From Mercenaria mercenaria (Eukaryota > Mollusca > Bivalvia > Venerida > Veneridae): DNA of 64,000 nucleotides. The stretch spans positions 25,637,501 to 25,701,500 of the forward strand of contig NC_069365.1 in assembly GCF_021730395.1 (NCBI RefSeq), read 5' to 3'. Both the position numbers and the translations under genes were made by a program. A model generated the notes under the pieces. It was not told where the DNA came from, made no database searches, and saw only the letters and a list, made by a program, of their open reading frames with translations. Shown here piece by piece: positions 33,901 to 46,099 of this stretch (position 1 is its first letter; the number at the start of each line of letters is the position of its first letter).

Positions 33901-36900
33901 CGTGCCACGCTCGCGACATTACACATTACGTCATCATACCCAAACAGCTGTGTACTCCGATAATTTTTTCCTTAGTACATGCGGGTAGCAATACACAATG
34001 CCAGTGGTTTGACACGCGGCTTATGTGCCAGCTTTTAAATTAAAAGTTATTAAAACTGCCGAAGAAAAGGTTAACACTTTGCCGAAAATTTGTTTAAAGT
34101 CGACAGGAAGCTTGTGCGCGGGTGGTGCAAAAACAAATCAAAAATGGATTTACCATTTAATTTTGTATTTGATGATTGGATACGTACCGTACTTAGTATA
34201 AACATTTTGGATTTACGGTACATGGACTGTTTAAAAGTGTGTTTATTTCTTAATACATTGGATACATACTGTAAATTACTTATTATGTTGACTTATAAAA
34301 ATGAGGTAGGTGATTTTTTTTTTCGTTCTTGTTGACTTTTTTTCCCTCCAAAATGGGTGGGGGCGTTAATTAGAGGGGGGGCCTTATTACGGGAAAATAC
34401 GGTATTTTATTTCTGTTAATTGTCTTATATGTTCAGTATATTTCTTTTATTATTTTATCAAACCTAATTATCTAAAGTTAACTATTTCCAATATAACTCC
34501 TTCAAAACTCTCGATGATTTTAAATACAAGATTTCAAAATCAAAAATATCATAAAAGAACAAAAATGCCTAAAATATAATGGGGGACAAAATTACCAAAA
34601 GAGGGACGAATTGACCAAAAGGGGGACGAGTTGACCAAAATGGGGACGAGTTGACCAAATTTTATCATGAGGGGGATGAAATGACCAATTTTGGGGGACG
34701 AAATGACCAAATCGGGGACGAGTTGACTGGGGGACGAGTTGACTAGGGGACGAGTTGACTTGATACCGCAAATAGTAGTGATTTTCTGCAGAAACTTTCC
34801 CTTCCCCCATGAAAGCTTCTAAAAAGTGTCTAGACTTAATTTAAAATATTAATAATTATATCTCTGTGACATACTGATCACTCCTTCAAAAATTTGCTCT
34901 GCAAATCAATAGTATTAAAGTAAAAATTTGTAATGTCCAGAAATATCAACAGGTAGCAATTAAAACATATGATAACATCAAAGTATGTACATAGTAAGGA
35001 ATATGAACCTAAAATAATCAAATTTTCAGCAAATGAAAGTTTCAATAGATAAGGTGTGCATCTGGAACTTAAAAATAAAGCAAGAAAACATTTAGCAAAT
35101 TTCATAGCATAATCATAATCATGTAAGTTTCTAACTAAATCATCTACATGTAAAAGTCTTTGTATAGACAATAACATTAAGAGATACTACACTATGACAC
35201 TTTATTGTTTTCTATAAGTCTGTCTTTTTTTTTTTTGTAGGCAATCTTAACCTCTGATTGCAACCTTAAGTATGCCACATAACATCATAAAGTTGTTTGT
35301 TTTATATTTAAAATGTATTTTCTATACAGTTGTGTTTGTGCCTATCCAGATTTGTGACAGACTGAAACACAGACACACACAGACAGGAGTAAATCAATTT
35401 GTCTCCCACACCACTGTGTGGTGGGAGACATAATAAGTCAGCAAACTCCTGACCTTACTTTCAGAATATCTGTCATTAGGTTTGATTCTGAATGACAAAG
35501 GTCGTACTAAGATATTAAGTATTTTAGGTCATTACCCTTGTCCAGACAATTACATAGTCATGCATCAATTATATTTGTAGGTTTTGGTGGCGGAGGATTT
35601 GGGTTTGGGACTCAACCTAAAACTACAGCAGCTACAGGCTTTGGTTTGGGTTTTGGGCAGACTGCTGCTAGCACAGCTCCATCATTTGGTTTTGGCGCAG
35701 CCACAACTACAGCATCTAGTGCTCCAACATTTGGGTTTGGAGCTACAACAACGTCTGCTGCTCCGTCTTTTGGATTTGGAGCCACAACAAGCACTGCTCC
35801 AAGCTTTGGGTTTGGATCTACGACTGGCACAGGCTTTGGGAGTACAACTTCTGCACCCACTGGATTTGGAGGTTTAGGAGGGTTTGGGGCCACTACTGGT
35901 GCTACTGGATTTGGGCTTGGTCTAAATACAGGTTTGTTGATATATATATTTCTGTAATATATTATATTTTATCATATATGCAGAAGAATAGAAATGGCTC
36001 AGATTATGGCCTCAAGGCTCAGTAAATATGTAATTTACTGAAAACTTTTGCAAAAAGAGAATGACTTATATACCCCTTCCTCTGGAAACTATGAATTTTA
36101 GCTTTCAAGACTATATATATAATTTTTTTTTTTTTTCACATAGAAGAACCATTGAAGTCACCCTTTGTCAGTGTCCATATCATTCCCATCACAAAAGTTC
36201 AGATAAATTTTCATAAAAGTTTTGCATGTTAGCAGATTTCTCAGAAACTACTTGGCAAAATGCATCCAAACTTCACACATGCCTTGGCATCATGAGATGA
36301 CCTCCGAGGCAAGTTACATAACTCTAGCTATTATTTTGTCAAAATTATGCCCCTTTTTAACATAAAATTTAAGGTTAAAGTTATGCATGTAAGCAGGTTA
36401 CATAAAAAATACAAGGTAATATGTTTTCAGAGTTCTCATTATGTCTTAGCAGCATGAGATGATTTTACTGGGGAAGTTACATTTATAAATTTAGTTTTTA
36501 TGTTGTCAAAATTATGCTGTCTTTAACGTTTTGGAATTTTGCTTAAAGTTTTTCATATAACCAGGTTTCTCAAAAACTACAGGGGCCAAATGCTCTCTAA
36601 CCTCACACATGTCTTAGGCATCATGAGTTGATCTCATTTGGCAAGTTACATAACTATAGCTTACATTTTTGCAAACTTATGCCCATTGTTCAACTTGAAA
36701 ACTTTGTAACAGTTTTGCATGTAAGCATGTTTTTTTAGGAATTACTTGAACAAATGTTTTCAGATTCTCCACATGTCTTTTGCAAGATGGGTTTACATTT
36801 TAGCAAAATTATGCCCCTTTTCAGCTTAGAAAATTTTGCTAAAGCTTTTGAATATAAGCAGGTAAATGTGGAGGGGCTTCATGTAGTAGAGTGTGCTGTC

Positions 36901-39900
36901 ATTAGACAGCTCTTGTTTATTCTGCTGTTCAAATCCCCTCCATTGCTCTTTCATACAAAGACCTGTAAATATCATCTAGGACTATTCGAATTTAAACACA
37001 GTTGTTCTGAAATGTTGCAGTTGTTACATAATTATATAAGGTAATATTTTATGTCCTTAGCAACCCAGGCACAGCAGCAACAACAACAAATGGTTGCAGA
37101 TCCAGCAGCGGAAGAGCTTGCAAAGATAAGCAAGGCTGTATCCCAGCCTCAGATATTTGGGGATGAGAGAGATGCTGTTATTGCAAAATGGAACCAGCTA
37201 CAAGCTCATTGGGGCAAGGGCAAGGGGTACTACACTGGCCAAAACTTTGTGGAGTTCAAGCCTGATAATATATTCTGCAAATTTAAGGTAATTTTTTAGC
37301 ATATTAAATTGATGTGATTTAGTGTCCCAACAGTATATTTTTTTGCTGGGTTACCTTATAATCTTCTTAAAGATTTCATTAGGGTTCACAGTTCGTTTTC
37401 AAACAATGCTGTCTGCAGAATCTGAAAGGGATTGCTCTTTGCTTGAGATACATAGTATTATCATGTAAATATTAAGAAATTCAAATATCTGGGCCACATA
37501 TTGAAGTAATTTCACACAGTCAACCCTTTACCAAGACTGTTTAGATTATTCAGGTTGGTTAAAAGTAGGTCTGACTGAGCTAAAAATAGAAAACCTCAAA
37601 ACAACATCTCTTACAGTACCATTTGTCTGGTTCGAGAATTCTTTCCAGGAAATGTTCCTTGGGTGGCCCTCTTATATTGTAAAAGAAAACCGTCAATTCT
37701 GTTTAAGAAAGAAAGGTACATTACATAATGTTAGTTTGTGATTATCAAAGTAAAAGTGAAATATTATAAGCATTGTTGTTTAATGTTATCATGAATTTTT
37801 TGTGCCAACTTACATTATGCTAATAAATTTTGATGATCTCTGTATCAAGATGGAGGCAAGTACATGTATTGTGAACTGTAAGAGTGACCTATAATGCCAC
37901 ATGCCAGTAGAACAACACAGCTGCTGTAGACTAGTAAATATGGTTGTCAAGTAATAATTTAAAACAGTTATTTTATATGAATAATATCAGATCATTTATT
38001 TTTTATTTTTCTCTATATCAGGCTGTAGGATACAACTGTATGCCCTCAGGTAAAAATGAAGATGGGCTTGTGGCATTGATCATTAAACATCCTGTAGATA
38101 TGGTGAAACCACAGCAACAGCAGGCACTAGATACTATACATAAGATACTGGGAAACAAACCACAACATACAGTCTGTGCTGAGGCCATTAACCAAATTCC
38201 AGATGATAGGTATGTATACCCGTAATATGTAATTTGATTGTGAGTAAACTGAAGTTTGTACTATTTGTTCAACATCATGTCTACTTTTTTGCTGAGACCC
38301 AATATTTAAGCTTGTGACATTATCTTAACAGCAGCAGTCAGAGTTATTTTATGGTGCAGGATATTATTTTAACCATGAATAGAGATGCTAAGAAGACCTA
38401 TAAACCTGCTCTTTTAGACAGTTTATCAGCAAAACTTTTACATTATAAGTTGTTGATATAATCTTGGCTCCTCCCATTTTGGTGTAATTTTGGGCAAGGT
38501 ACTTTATCAGGATTGCTTCAGTCATTCCAGATCTAAATTGCTTGTGGCTTAAACTATTCTAATAATAGGATCACTTAGAATCTCAACAGTGCTTATGTTT
38601 ATTTTTCACAAAGCACCTGTTAATAGAATTTACCTTTACTTTTTACTTCCAGGGCAGAATTAGTGATATACGTGATGGAACGTCCTCAGATGGGCCCTGC
38701 CAAGCGATGTCCTGCCACAGATCTGTATAACTATTTATCATCTCAGCAGTTGAAACAACAGCTGGTATCCCAGCTCGATGTAGAGACAATAACTGCCAAA
38801 CTTCTCACCAAGGAACAACTCAAACTGTACCTTGATCATCCACCTGCAGGTAATATATGATAGTTACCTAGATCATCCACCTGCAGGTAATATATGATAG
38901 TTACCTAGATCATCCACCTGCAGGTAATATATGATAGTTACCTAGATCATCCACCTGCAGGTAATATATGAATACCTAGATCGTCCACCTGCAGGTTTGT
39001 TCTACCCAGGTGCCCGCACATGATGAAATAGTGCACAGAGTCTGGGGTCTTCCTCCGGGATGACTGGACATGCCAAGTAGATGATCCCTATCGCAGCCAG
39101 CCATCAGTATCTCTTTGACTTTCGCTCCTGACCCCTATTGACTTCTTGCCTATAGGACTTTGTATCGGGGGAGACATGCACTTTTTTACAAAAGCAATTT
39201 CTAGTTATATTTGTTATTTCTTTTCAACAAACCAGTTGAAATTCTTTTTGAAGACATATCTTTCCTAAATAAATAATCAATATATGCTTTTAAAGTCTTT
39301 TCTGTTTGAAATTTTATGATGAATGATAGGTTTTATATTCTAGTGGAAAAATGTTTATCTACACTTTAAGAGTTCACTGTATATGATTGTGTATTATTAT
39401 TTCAGGAATAGATCCATTACTATGGCAACAGGCTATTCTTGACAACCCGGATCCAGAGAAGATGATTCCAGTACCTATGATAGGGTTTAAAGAGTTGCAT
39501 AAGAGACTTAAATATCAAGACCAGCAAACAAAACTACATCAACAAAGACTAGACGTAAGTCATTATTTTTCAGGTATATGGGTTATTGTTGTAGATGCTC
39601 TAGAATGATATAGTTACCACTTACCAGCATGAAAATGAACCTGTTAATTTGTATCTTACTACATTGTATTTCAAAAAGCAGAAATTAACACTGTACATGC
39701 AGTTTGCTTTTTTTTTAAAGCAGTAGAATTTGTCTAGTGGATAAATTACATCCACTTGCAGTGAAGTTCCTACAATTGGAACCTCCGTGTATAACACCTG
39801 TACTTGGGTTTTCTGCGAAACTGAATGTAGTGGTTGGAATATGCTATAAGTACAAATGAAAATTGAGACATCTGTAAAATATGGTTTGTTACTCATCAAT

Positions 39901-42900
39901 GAATATTGTTTTTAATTAGATTCTATGTAAATGTTTCAGTTGATAGCGCAGGACTTGACAGAGTTTCAAAACAAACAAAGTAACATGTTGGCCAAGTTGG
40001 ATGAATACAAGAGGAAACACCTGGAACTCAGTCATAGATTGTTACAGGTAAAACACTCGTGCTTTCTTGGTGTTATGTTTGGTTAACCTTTAGCCTGCAG
40101 GTTGCAAGCGATCTTGCCTTTGCGACCAGTGCAGTCCAAGATCAGCCTGCACATTATTCATGCTGATCATAGTCTGCACTGTTCGCCATTCAGTCGGTAA
40201 ATTTTCAGTGAACACCCCTGTGAACAATAAATGGTACTGCCCAGATTGAATGATAGACCAGTCAATTTTAGAAATTTAGCAAGGTAAAGGTTAAATGTGA
40301 AATCATCCAGTCATGTTTTGAATTTAGTTTCAGGTACATTTGTTAGTTATCTTAAAAGTAGACATATGATTCTACTTCTGCTTTCTGCATTCACACATCA
40401 GACATCGTAAATTACAGTGTTAGCAGAAAGTAAATAGTGGGCAAAAAGGCATGAAAATGAACGTTATTTAGAATCATGCAAACCTTAGAAGAAAACATAT
40501 AAATTTTACAGTTCCTTCTACTCTGACACTGATAAATAATATGATATTGTTAAAGAACTATACCATATAGCGGGTTAATTCTGCGGGCAAAAAATTCTGC
40601 GGTTTTGTCCTAAAATGGGCCTAGTTTATTTCTGCATTTTTTATTTCTGTGACCTTCGAGAAAAGCAGGAATTAATTATTGCAGTTTGCATAAGCCGGAA
40701 GTAAATTCTGTGCATGGGGAATAGCTACCGCATTTACTACGTCATAATTAATGACTCAAATGCATATCGTTCTCATCAGGTATGTCTTGATGGCATTATC
40801 TAGGTCGTAATCTAGGAGAGTGAGGATGGCGCAGCTGATTTATGTTTAAATCTGATTTCTTTTCATTACCGTGCATGATAAAAAATCAGAGTTAAAAATA
40901 AATACTGTAGGTCTTGTACCGGTAATTCACTTTGAAAGACATTTTCATAAAATGTAACACTGCTGGTAGAAAAATTTACGATTTATTTACAAATATATAT
41001 ACATGTAAATGCAAAATCTAGTACATAGTCCGTCCACAGTTCATTCAGTTACAACAGTTACAACACACATTAATTAGTTTGTTTCACTTTTCATAAACCT
41101 AGAGTGCTTGTAAACATTAACAAAAACGGTAACCATTCATTCGTGGACAATAGATTAATACAATAACAAAAGCAATCAACCACAATCAATACGGTGTGAA
41201 TAACTTGACAGTGTGAGATAAATATAACGTGTCATTAAATTAAGCAAAAAAACAAAGTTTATTTCTGCGTCAAAAAATTCTGATGATAGTTTAAATGTGC
41301 GCAATTTATTTCTGCGTGACAGCCTCGACCCGCAGATTTAGCAGAAATAAAAACCCATAGAATTTATATTAACCTGCTATACGGTATTCAAGATTCTAGA
41401 TATTAATGCTCTTTATAATATGATACATAATCATATAGGAAAACAACTTGTATATTATTCTACAATAAAATATACTTGGCAGTTACATTTTGTCTCTTAC
41501 AGTTGTATTGTAGAGTGTCTACCTCTTAATCCATGCTGTTTTTTTATCGTATGAAATGTATCAGTGCTAAATGTAATAACTATACATAGAAAAAATACAG
41601 TCACATTATCATGATCAGTCATCATACTGACCTATGCGAAAATTCCTAACAAATAAACTTGCTAAGGTACAGTTTATTGGTAACATCATAGAAATATGAC
41701 TTCATAAGAGTGTGATGTCATATGTTATACACAAAGTGATAGATACACTGGGTTGAATAAAAAAGAACTGTAATTTTTTAAGTTTTGATAATTCTGTCTC
41801 AAATGATTTTTTTATGTTGTTATGCAATGCTTTTCAGTTGTGGTGTAAATTATAACAGCCTATCGACTGAATACTAAAATAAGTTCGAAATTTAGGCATA
41901 GTTAGAATCAAAACATTTAAATTAAATTTAAATTTTTAATTAAAGTGCTTTGTTCGTATGACTTTTTTTTACACATCGAAACTCCTGCTTATATATTTTA
42001 TTTACTGATGAAATATTGTGGCATATTTCTTATTTCTCAATGAAATGTTTATGTCAGGTGATAGTGAAGCAGGAGATGCACAGGAAACAAGGATTTGCTA
42101 TACAGGTGGATGAGGAACAATTGAGAGTTCATCTAGAGGCAATACAGGCAGAACTTAACCACCCCACCCAGTTTAAGGTACTGTCACATAGTCTTTAAAT
42201 TCCAGCAGCTTTTCCCGTGCATATATCTTTCTGTTGTTAAAGCACGTTATATTTCATGTCATGTGACATTCTAAAAACTGATAAGTTTCTGGATGTACGA
42301 GTTTTAAGACTTTTCTTGCATTTTGATATTTCTCCCTGATTACAGAATGCTGTTTGTCTTATTATTATCACATGTTCAGCAAGTACCTTTGAAATGCCAT
42401 AATTATGACAGTCTTCTCTAATAATGTTATATCCTTTACTGTTTCAGGGTCGATTGAATGAGTTAATGTCACAGATAAGAATGCAAAATCATTTAGCAGC
42501 TTCAAGATCAGATGTTAATTATCAGATAGACCCATCTATGTTACATGAACTTAAAACTGTAAGTAAATGTTGCCTTTGCATTGGTTTCAAAATATATTTT
42601 GTTGCAAGCTTACATTATGTAGGAAATTTTTCCGATCCAAAGACATGGTGCACATAAGTCTAGCAGAAAATATGTTGATATAGTCAAATTTTGTTTTATG
42701 GGAAAGGGCAGTGACACATACTCTGTAGTTTGGAAGTATCTTTATATTTTCAGTATAACAACCTGCTACATTCCTTGTAATATATCACATTGTGTTACAG
42801 TGCTTAAAAAACTACATATATGTTACAGTATATCGATTTACAAAATTATGGAACCAACTTTTTAGCTTGTCTGATTTGTTTATTGTTTTGTTTTTTAATC

Positions 42901-43543
42901 TATGAGGTATTGCCATCACTTGATTATTAGGGTTTGTGAAGAGTTTATTTCTGTTCATGTTTTCTTAAACACTAAAGTATAGCTTTGAATCTTTGCCCAT
43001 TTTGTTTATCATCATTAGTTGAGAAAGTAGGCTAAGAACAATTTCTTTGCTTGCATTTTAAAAGTTTCTTTTGAATAATATAGCTTTGAAACTTTTAACA
43101 TTTTTTTCACCCTCAACTGATGAGTATGAAGGCCAAGAACTCTAACTGATTCCTTGTATATTGCCTTATGTTAAGCACTTAAGTCAAGTATTGGCACCCA
43201 CAGATGTTGCTTTTGTCTTCAGGAGAAAGAAAATACACATAAATTTCTTCTTTATTGAAGTGAGAGCTATAATAATTCTTCAGAAACATTGATAGTAGGC
43301 AACAGAAACATGGTTGATTCCATTTTCAGTCTAGTGCTAGCACTCAAACTAGGAAAGGCATAAAAGATCCTTACATTCTATGTTTTCAGCAAGGTTTTAT
43401 TTCTTTTTCTTCTGTCTCTTTTACAGTTGTTGAAACAACAGCAGGAGGGACTGACACATTTAATAGACATTGTTAAAGAAGACACACAGGACTTAAATGT
43501 GATAGAACAGGGACTTACAGACACTGCTAATGCTAGGAGATAG
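30907..43543 (+). CDS. NUP54: Nucleoporin Nup54 (ten coding exons)
   Basis: Exons: 30907-30964, 35581-35931, 37061-37287, 38022-38209, 38653-38849, 39406-39554, 39940-40047, 42058-42177, 42448-42558, 43427-43543. All junctions are GT-AG and in phase; the sum is 1626 nt or 541 residues, close to human NUP54 (about 507). Residues 1-136 are an FG-repeat domain (FGFGATTT, PSFGFGA types) that is natively unfolded and binds transport receptors. After a Gln run comes the conserved Nup54 alpha/beta region (LAKISKAVSQPQIFGDERDA, KGYYTGQNFVEFKPDNIFC, YNCMPSGKNEDGLVALIIKH, PGID-PLLWQQAILDNPDPEK). A helical coiled-coil C-terminus (LDEYKRKHLELSHRLLQ, RLNELMSQIRMQ) assembles with Nup62 and Nup58 in the central channel of the nuclear pore. 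ATG choice: first Met, followed by SGFTFGG, as in the family. Introns 1, 2 and 5 carry mobile elements. Confidence 0.95.
31818..33221. mobile_element. Nested DNA element, TIR TAGAGATGGTACCT
   Basis: TAGAGATGGTACCT at 31818-31831 and its inverse at 33208-33221 bound 1404 bp of AT-rich non-coding sequence. The flanks TACTAGG and TATTAGG match 6 of 7 and may be a decayed target duplication. It lies inside the 3.5-kb element, so is younger than it. Confidence 0.55.
33666..34404. mobile_element. Nested DNA element, TIR TACCGTATTTTCCCG (739 bp)
   Basis: The ends TACCGTATTTTCCCG and CGGGAAAATACGGTA are perfect inverted repeats, with further inverted GGGGGCGTT-type words just inside. It is flanked by TTTTATTT at 33658-33665 and 34405-34412, an 8-bp duplication (low complexity, so slightly weaker evidence). 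The open frame at 34090-34335 has no known domain. Confidence 0.75.
35330..35430 (-). mobile_element. Truncated 5' end of a TGTCTCCC-type element
   Basis: The reverse complement matches the start of the element at 1039: TGTCTCCCACCACACAGTGG, then ATTGATTTACTCC, a GT tract and CTGTCACAAA. Only about 100 bp remain, without a core. Located in Nup54 intron 1. Confidence 0.75.
36190..36919 (+). mobile_element. Pearl-like element, partial, in Nup54 intron 2
   Basis: About four degenerate cores of about 170-180 bp (AGTTACATAACT, CAAAATTATGCCCCTTTTTA, GCATCATGAGATGA) end with the hairpin GCTGTCATTAGACAGC and TCTTGTTT. The 5' end is not clear. Confidence 0.6.
38834..38998 (+). repeat. 37-bp tandem repeat containing the Nup54 exon 5 donor
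   Basis: The exon end GATCATCCACCTGCAG plus the donor GTAATATATGATAGTTACCT is repeated four more times with little change (last unit shorter and ending GGTTTGT). Each intact copy carries CAG|GTAATA. Using a downstream copy would add 37 nt and an in-frame TGA shortly after the normal junction. Confidence 0.9.
38996..39058 (+). mobile_element. SINE fragment (GTTCTACCCAGGTGCCCGC type)
   Basis: TTCTACCCAGGTGCCCGCAC, GATGAAATAGTGCACAGAG and GGGGTCTTCCTCC match part of the SINE at 57190-57400. Confidence 0.6.
39059..39204 (+). mobile_element. Truncated 3' end of a Helitron-like CTAG element
   Basis: GATGACTGGACATGCCAAGT, CTCTTTGACTTTCGCTCCTG, GGGGGAGACATGCACTTTTT, ACAAAAGCAATTT, CTAG, followed by T. 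This is the reverse complement of the left end of the element at 48259. Confidence 0.75.
40087..40290. mobile_element. MITE with TTAA flanks and one hairpin module
   Basis: It is flanked by TTAA (40083-40086, 40291-40294), with ends CCTTTAGCCTGC and GCAAGGTAAAGG, which fits a piggyBac-like target. Inside sits GCGACCAGTGCAGTCCAAGA, TCAGCCTGCAC, GCTGATCATAGTCTGCACTG, TTCGCC, the same hairpin plan as the TA MITE arms. Located in Nup54 intron 7. Confidence 0.65.
40563..41384. mobile_element. TA-flanked DNA element, TIR CCRTATAGCRGGTTAAT (822 bp)
   Basis: The left end CCATATAGCGGGTTAATTCT and the inverted right end CCGTATAGCAGGTTAATAT are flanked by TA (40561-40562, 41385-41386). TTTATTTCTGC words recur near both ends. 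No transposase seen. It lies in Nup54 intron 7. Confidence 0.75.
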
Positions 43544-44691
43544 AAATTACTATTACAAACTGACTACACTATATAATAATATGAAAGTGAATTCATCACG
43601 AGTATCATACATCCAGTCGAAATGTTACCAGAAATTATTTAGACGTATAGCAATCCCTCTGACAAGGATGCTGAGTAACATCATTGTGAAATCTTGGTGA
43701 TATATTTGTTAATAAAAAATGTTTTAGAAAAAATGTGAAACTTCGAAGGTTCTTGTATAATATAGTGGAAGCATTTTAAGTCTCAGATGATGAAAAATTC
43801 CATTCTGATGTAAACTATAGTCTTAGAGGAGGAGAGAAGCATCAGATTTTGTCTTTATATACTCTGCAAACAGAGCAGAAAACTGTTGTAAGGCTGACAT
43901 GAATGAAAATATTGCATGTTTGCATTGTATCATGTGTGGCGGTAATGGTGAATATTGACAGAAATATATTGAAGCTTTGTTCAAGAAATGACTGTTGATC
44001 AGACTTGTTAATGGGAAAAATACACCACAAAAAAATTCATAGTCATTTGTAGTGTGCTTGTGTTTGATAAGCATTTGCTTAAAAATATGGGTCCTTGTAT
44101 GACTATTACATTTGAAATAATTGAATGTGAAACTTTTAAGCTGCCATCGAAATGAACACTAGCCCAAAGGTAATGCCTAAAGTAAATTATGGCAAGAAGC
44201 AGTTCTCAAAAATTTATATAAGCTTATAGACTCAGGATTGTAAGAAATTTTGCAGTTCATATTGATATATAGAAATCCGAGCCCTTAATTCTAGTGCTAT
44301 TTTAGATTCCGTTTCCAAGGTTTAGGGCAATATGACCTGATCTGCATTGTTTCATGAACCCTTGGTCATTGTTATAATTCAGATTTCTGCTAAAAAGGTT
44401 TTCTACTGGTAGAGTTGTGTGAGAGAGAAAGTAAACTTTCATTAATTTTGTTAATTTATTCATAGGCAGTGAGCGTGAGATGTAAGATTCTGACATACTG
44501 CATGGAAGTTTCTAGTAATTTCACTGGTACTGAAAAACAGCTGTAAGGTATAGGTGTTAACAATGTTATTGTAGGAATAGCTCCTAGCTAAGGAAAAGGT
44601 TTTGAAAACAACATAAACATTAACAAAATATATGTCTGAACATACATTTATATTATAAATAATGTCTTATTTTCAATAATAGATAAGTATA
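43544..44691 (+). other. Nup54 3' UTR and downstream sequence
   Basis: The first AATAAA is at 43711-43716, about 170 bp after the stop, and is the likely poly(A) signal. The rest is AT-rich without features; small minus-strand frames at 43823-44074 and 44302-44496 are unsupported. Confidence 0.5.
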
Positions 44692-45503
44692 CTGGTTGGG
44701 AACCAGTAGCCGGACACATTTTCATATTTTGGCTCCATTATTTCCTAAAAAAATATTTGACATAAATGAAGCCCACACTGCATAAACTTCAGCTCCTTCC
44801 GCATCCGATGTAATCAGCATCGTGTTGTGACGTAAAATATGGGTTCCATGGGGCCTCAAATGGGGTCACAAAAAGAAGTTATTTTCCCCGTGAGGTAAAC
44901 CAGTAGCCGGACAAATATTTTGACGATGTTTTGCTGTTATTTTGATATCGAAATAAGTAATTAATTTCTTTTTACACACTTCTTTATCATTAATCTCTCC
45001 ATAAATGCACATGAAAGATAACCCGACATTCAATAGCAGCTATGAAAGCAAACAGAGGCAATCTATAAACAACTGGAATTTCGTCTAACACGAATTCTTG
45101 ATAATTCCAATAGATATAGAATAAAATTAGTGCAAAAATCTACAGCCCTGCATGTTATCTAACTGTTATGGTAAAATTAAAAGTAGCAAATGTTATCAGC
45201 AAACAATCAATTATGTACTTTAATTATTTCTTCCCACTTTGTACCTTGACAAGTGTAAACTACTGCGCATGGGCAATGCTATCTTCATGGCCCGTTAAGA
45301 CAGCAAGTTGTTTTGTAAACCAAGGTGAGGTATCATCATAAAATCTAACATTATACAGCCTTGTTATATAGTAGTTTGTTGTAGACATGAAGAACACATA
45401 TCCAAATGATCTAGATGAAACAGTTACGTGAATAATGCCGAAATAAGGCGGTTATTACATGTGTCCGGAAACTGGTCCTGTCCGGAAAATGTTTCCTAAC
45501 CAG
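44692..45503. mobile_element. TA-flanked DNA element, TIR CTGGTTRGGAA (812 bp)
   Basis: The ends CTGGTTGGGAACCAGTAGCC and (inverted) CTGGTTAGGAAACATTTTCC are flanked by TA (44690-44691, 45504-45505). The word AGTAGCCGGACA or its inverse TGTCCGGAAAC recurs at 44707, 44890 and twice near 45460, as subterminal binding sites would. Non-coding; the family looks Tc1/mariner-like by target only. Confidence 0.75.
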
Positions 45504-46099
45504 TACTGATTTACAGTGAAAATGTAAGAAATATTTTAGAAGCATAATGAATATGGCCACAGAATTCTATGTTTTTGTTGGTCATAGAAACTAAGAAAGT
45601 CAAGATATCATTTCTTTTTGTAGATGTAAATTTCTGTGTCTCGCTAGTATACACTACCATAAGAACATAGTATTAAAAGGAAGTCATTAATAATTTAAAA
45701 TATCTTTTTATTCAATTATTTTTAGAATATAGCATGCAAATAAACTTGTTGTTTGTGCAGATAGGAATATCTGACTCACAGGTACTTATTATTCTGAACA
45801 AGGTCTTTTAAAGGTGTCCTTGAGCCGAATATTTCCAGTGAAAAATTAGATTTTAAATCTATTGTAACCATCTCTAGTTTATATGGAACACCGATAATAT
45901 TGTAGCTGTGTAGTCCATTGTTCCAGCAAGAAGGTAATACATAATGGAGGTCACATGACATGTATTTCTGAGCTATAGTAATGGATATATGCACATATAT
46001 ACACACAAATGCTTGGGCCATGAAATAAAATGTAAACATTTGTCTGTTAAATACACTGTTGGGGTCTCACCATATTGATAATTATGTAGTTCTCCAAAA
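45504..46099. other. No feature recognised
   Basis: AT-rich. The small minus-strand frame at 45776-46039 has no domain. Confidence 0.4.

Larger units (their letters stand above)
31251..34767. mobile_element. 3.5-kb DNA transposon-like element with subterminal GTCAACTCGTCCCC repeats
   Basis: It lies in Nup54 intron 1 and is flanked by a perfect 8-bp duplication GCAAATAG (31243-31250, 34768-34775). The ends are imperfect inverted repeats: GATTTACAGTCAACTCG versus GGTATCAAGTCAACTCG (right end, reversed). Both ends hold clusters of AGTCAACTCGTCCCC and TTGGTCATTTCGTCCCCC in mirrored order (31258-31360 and 34585-34765). No transposase is recognisable. Two further elements are nested inside. An 8-bp duplication fits hAT-like, P-like or similar superfamilies; the class is open. 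Confidence 0.75.

Noticed and set aside
35584-35893. Open frames in other frames over the Nup54 FG exon
   Set aside because: Shadows of the FG-repeat coding exon 35581-35931; Leu- or Pro-rich products from the same repeats.
38834-38998. Assembly artefact explaining the repeated Nup54 donor
   Set aside because: Not excluded, but units differ slightly and the last is shortened, which favours a real tandem repeat; long-read confirmation would settle it.
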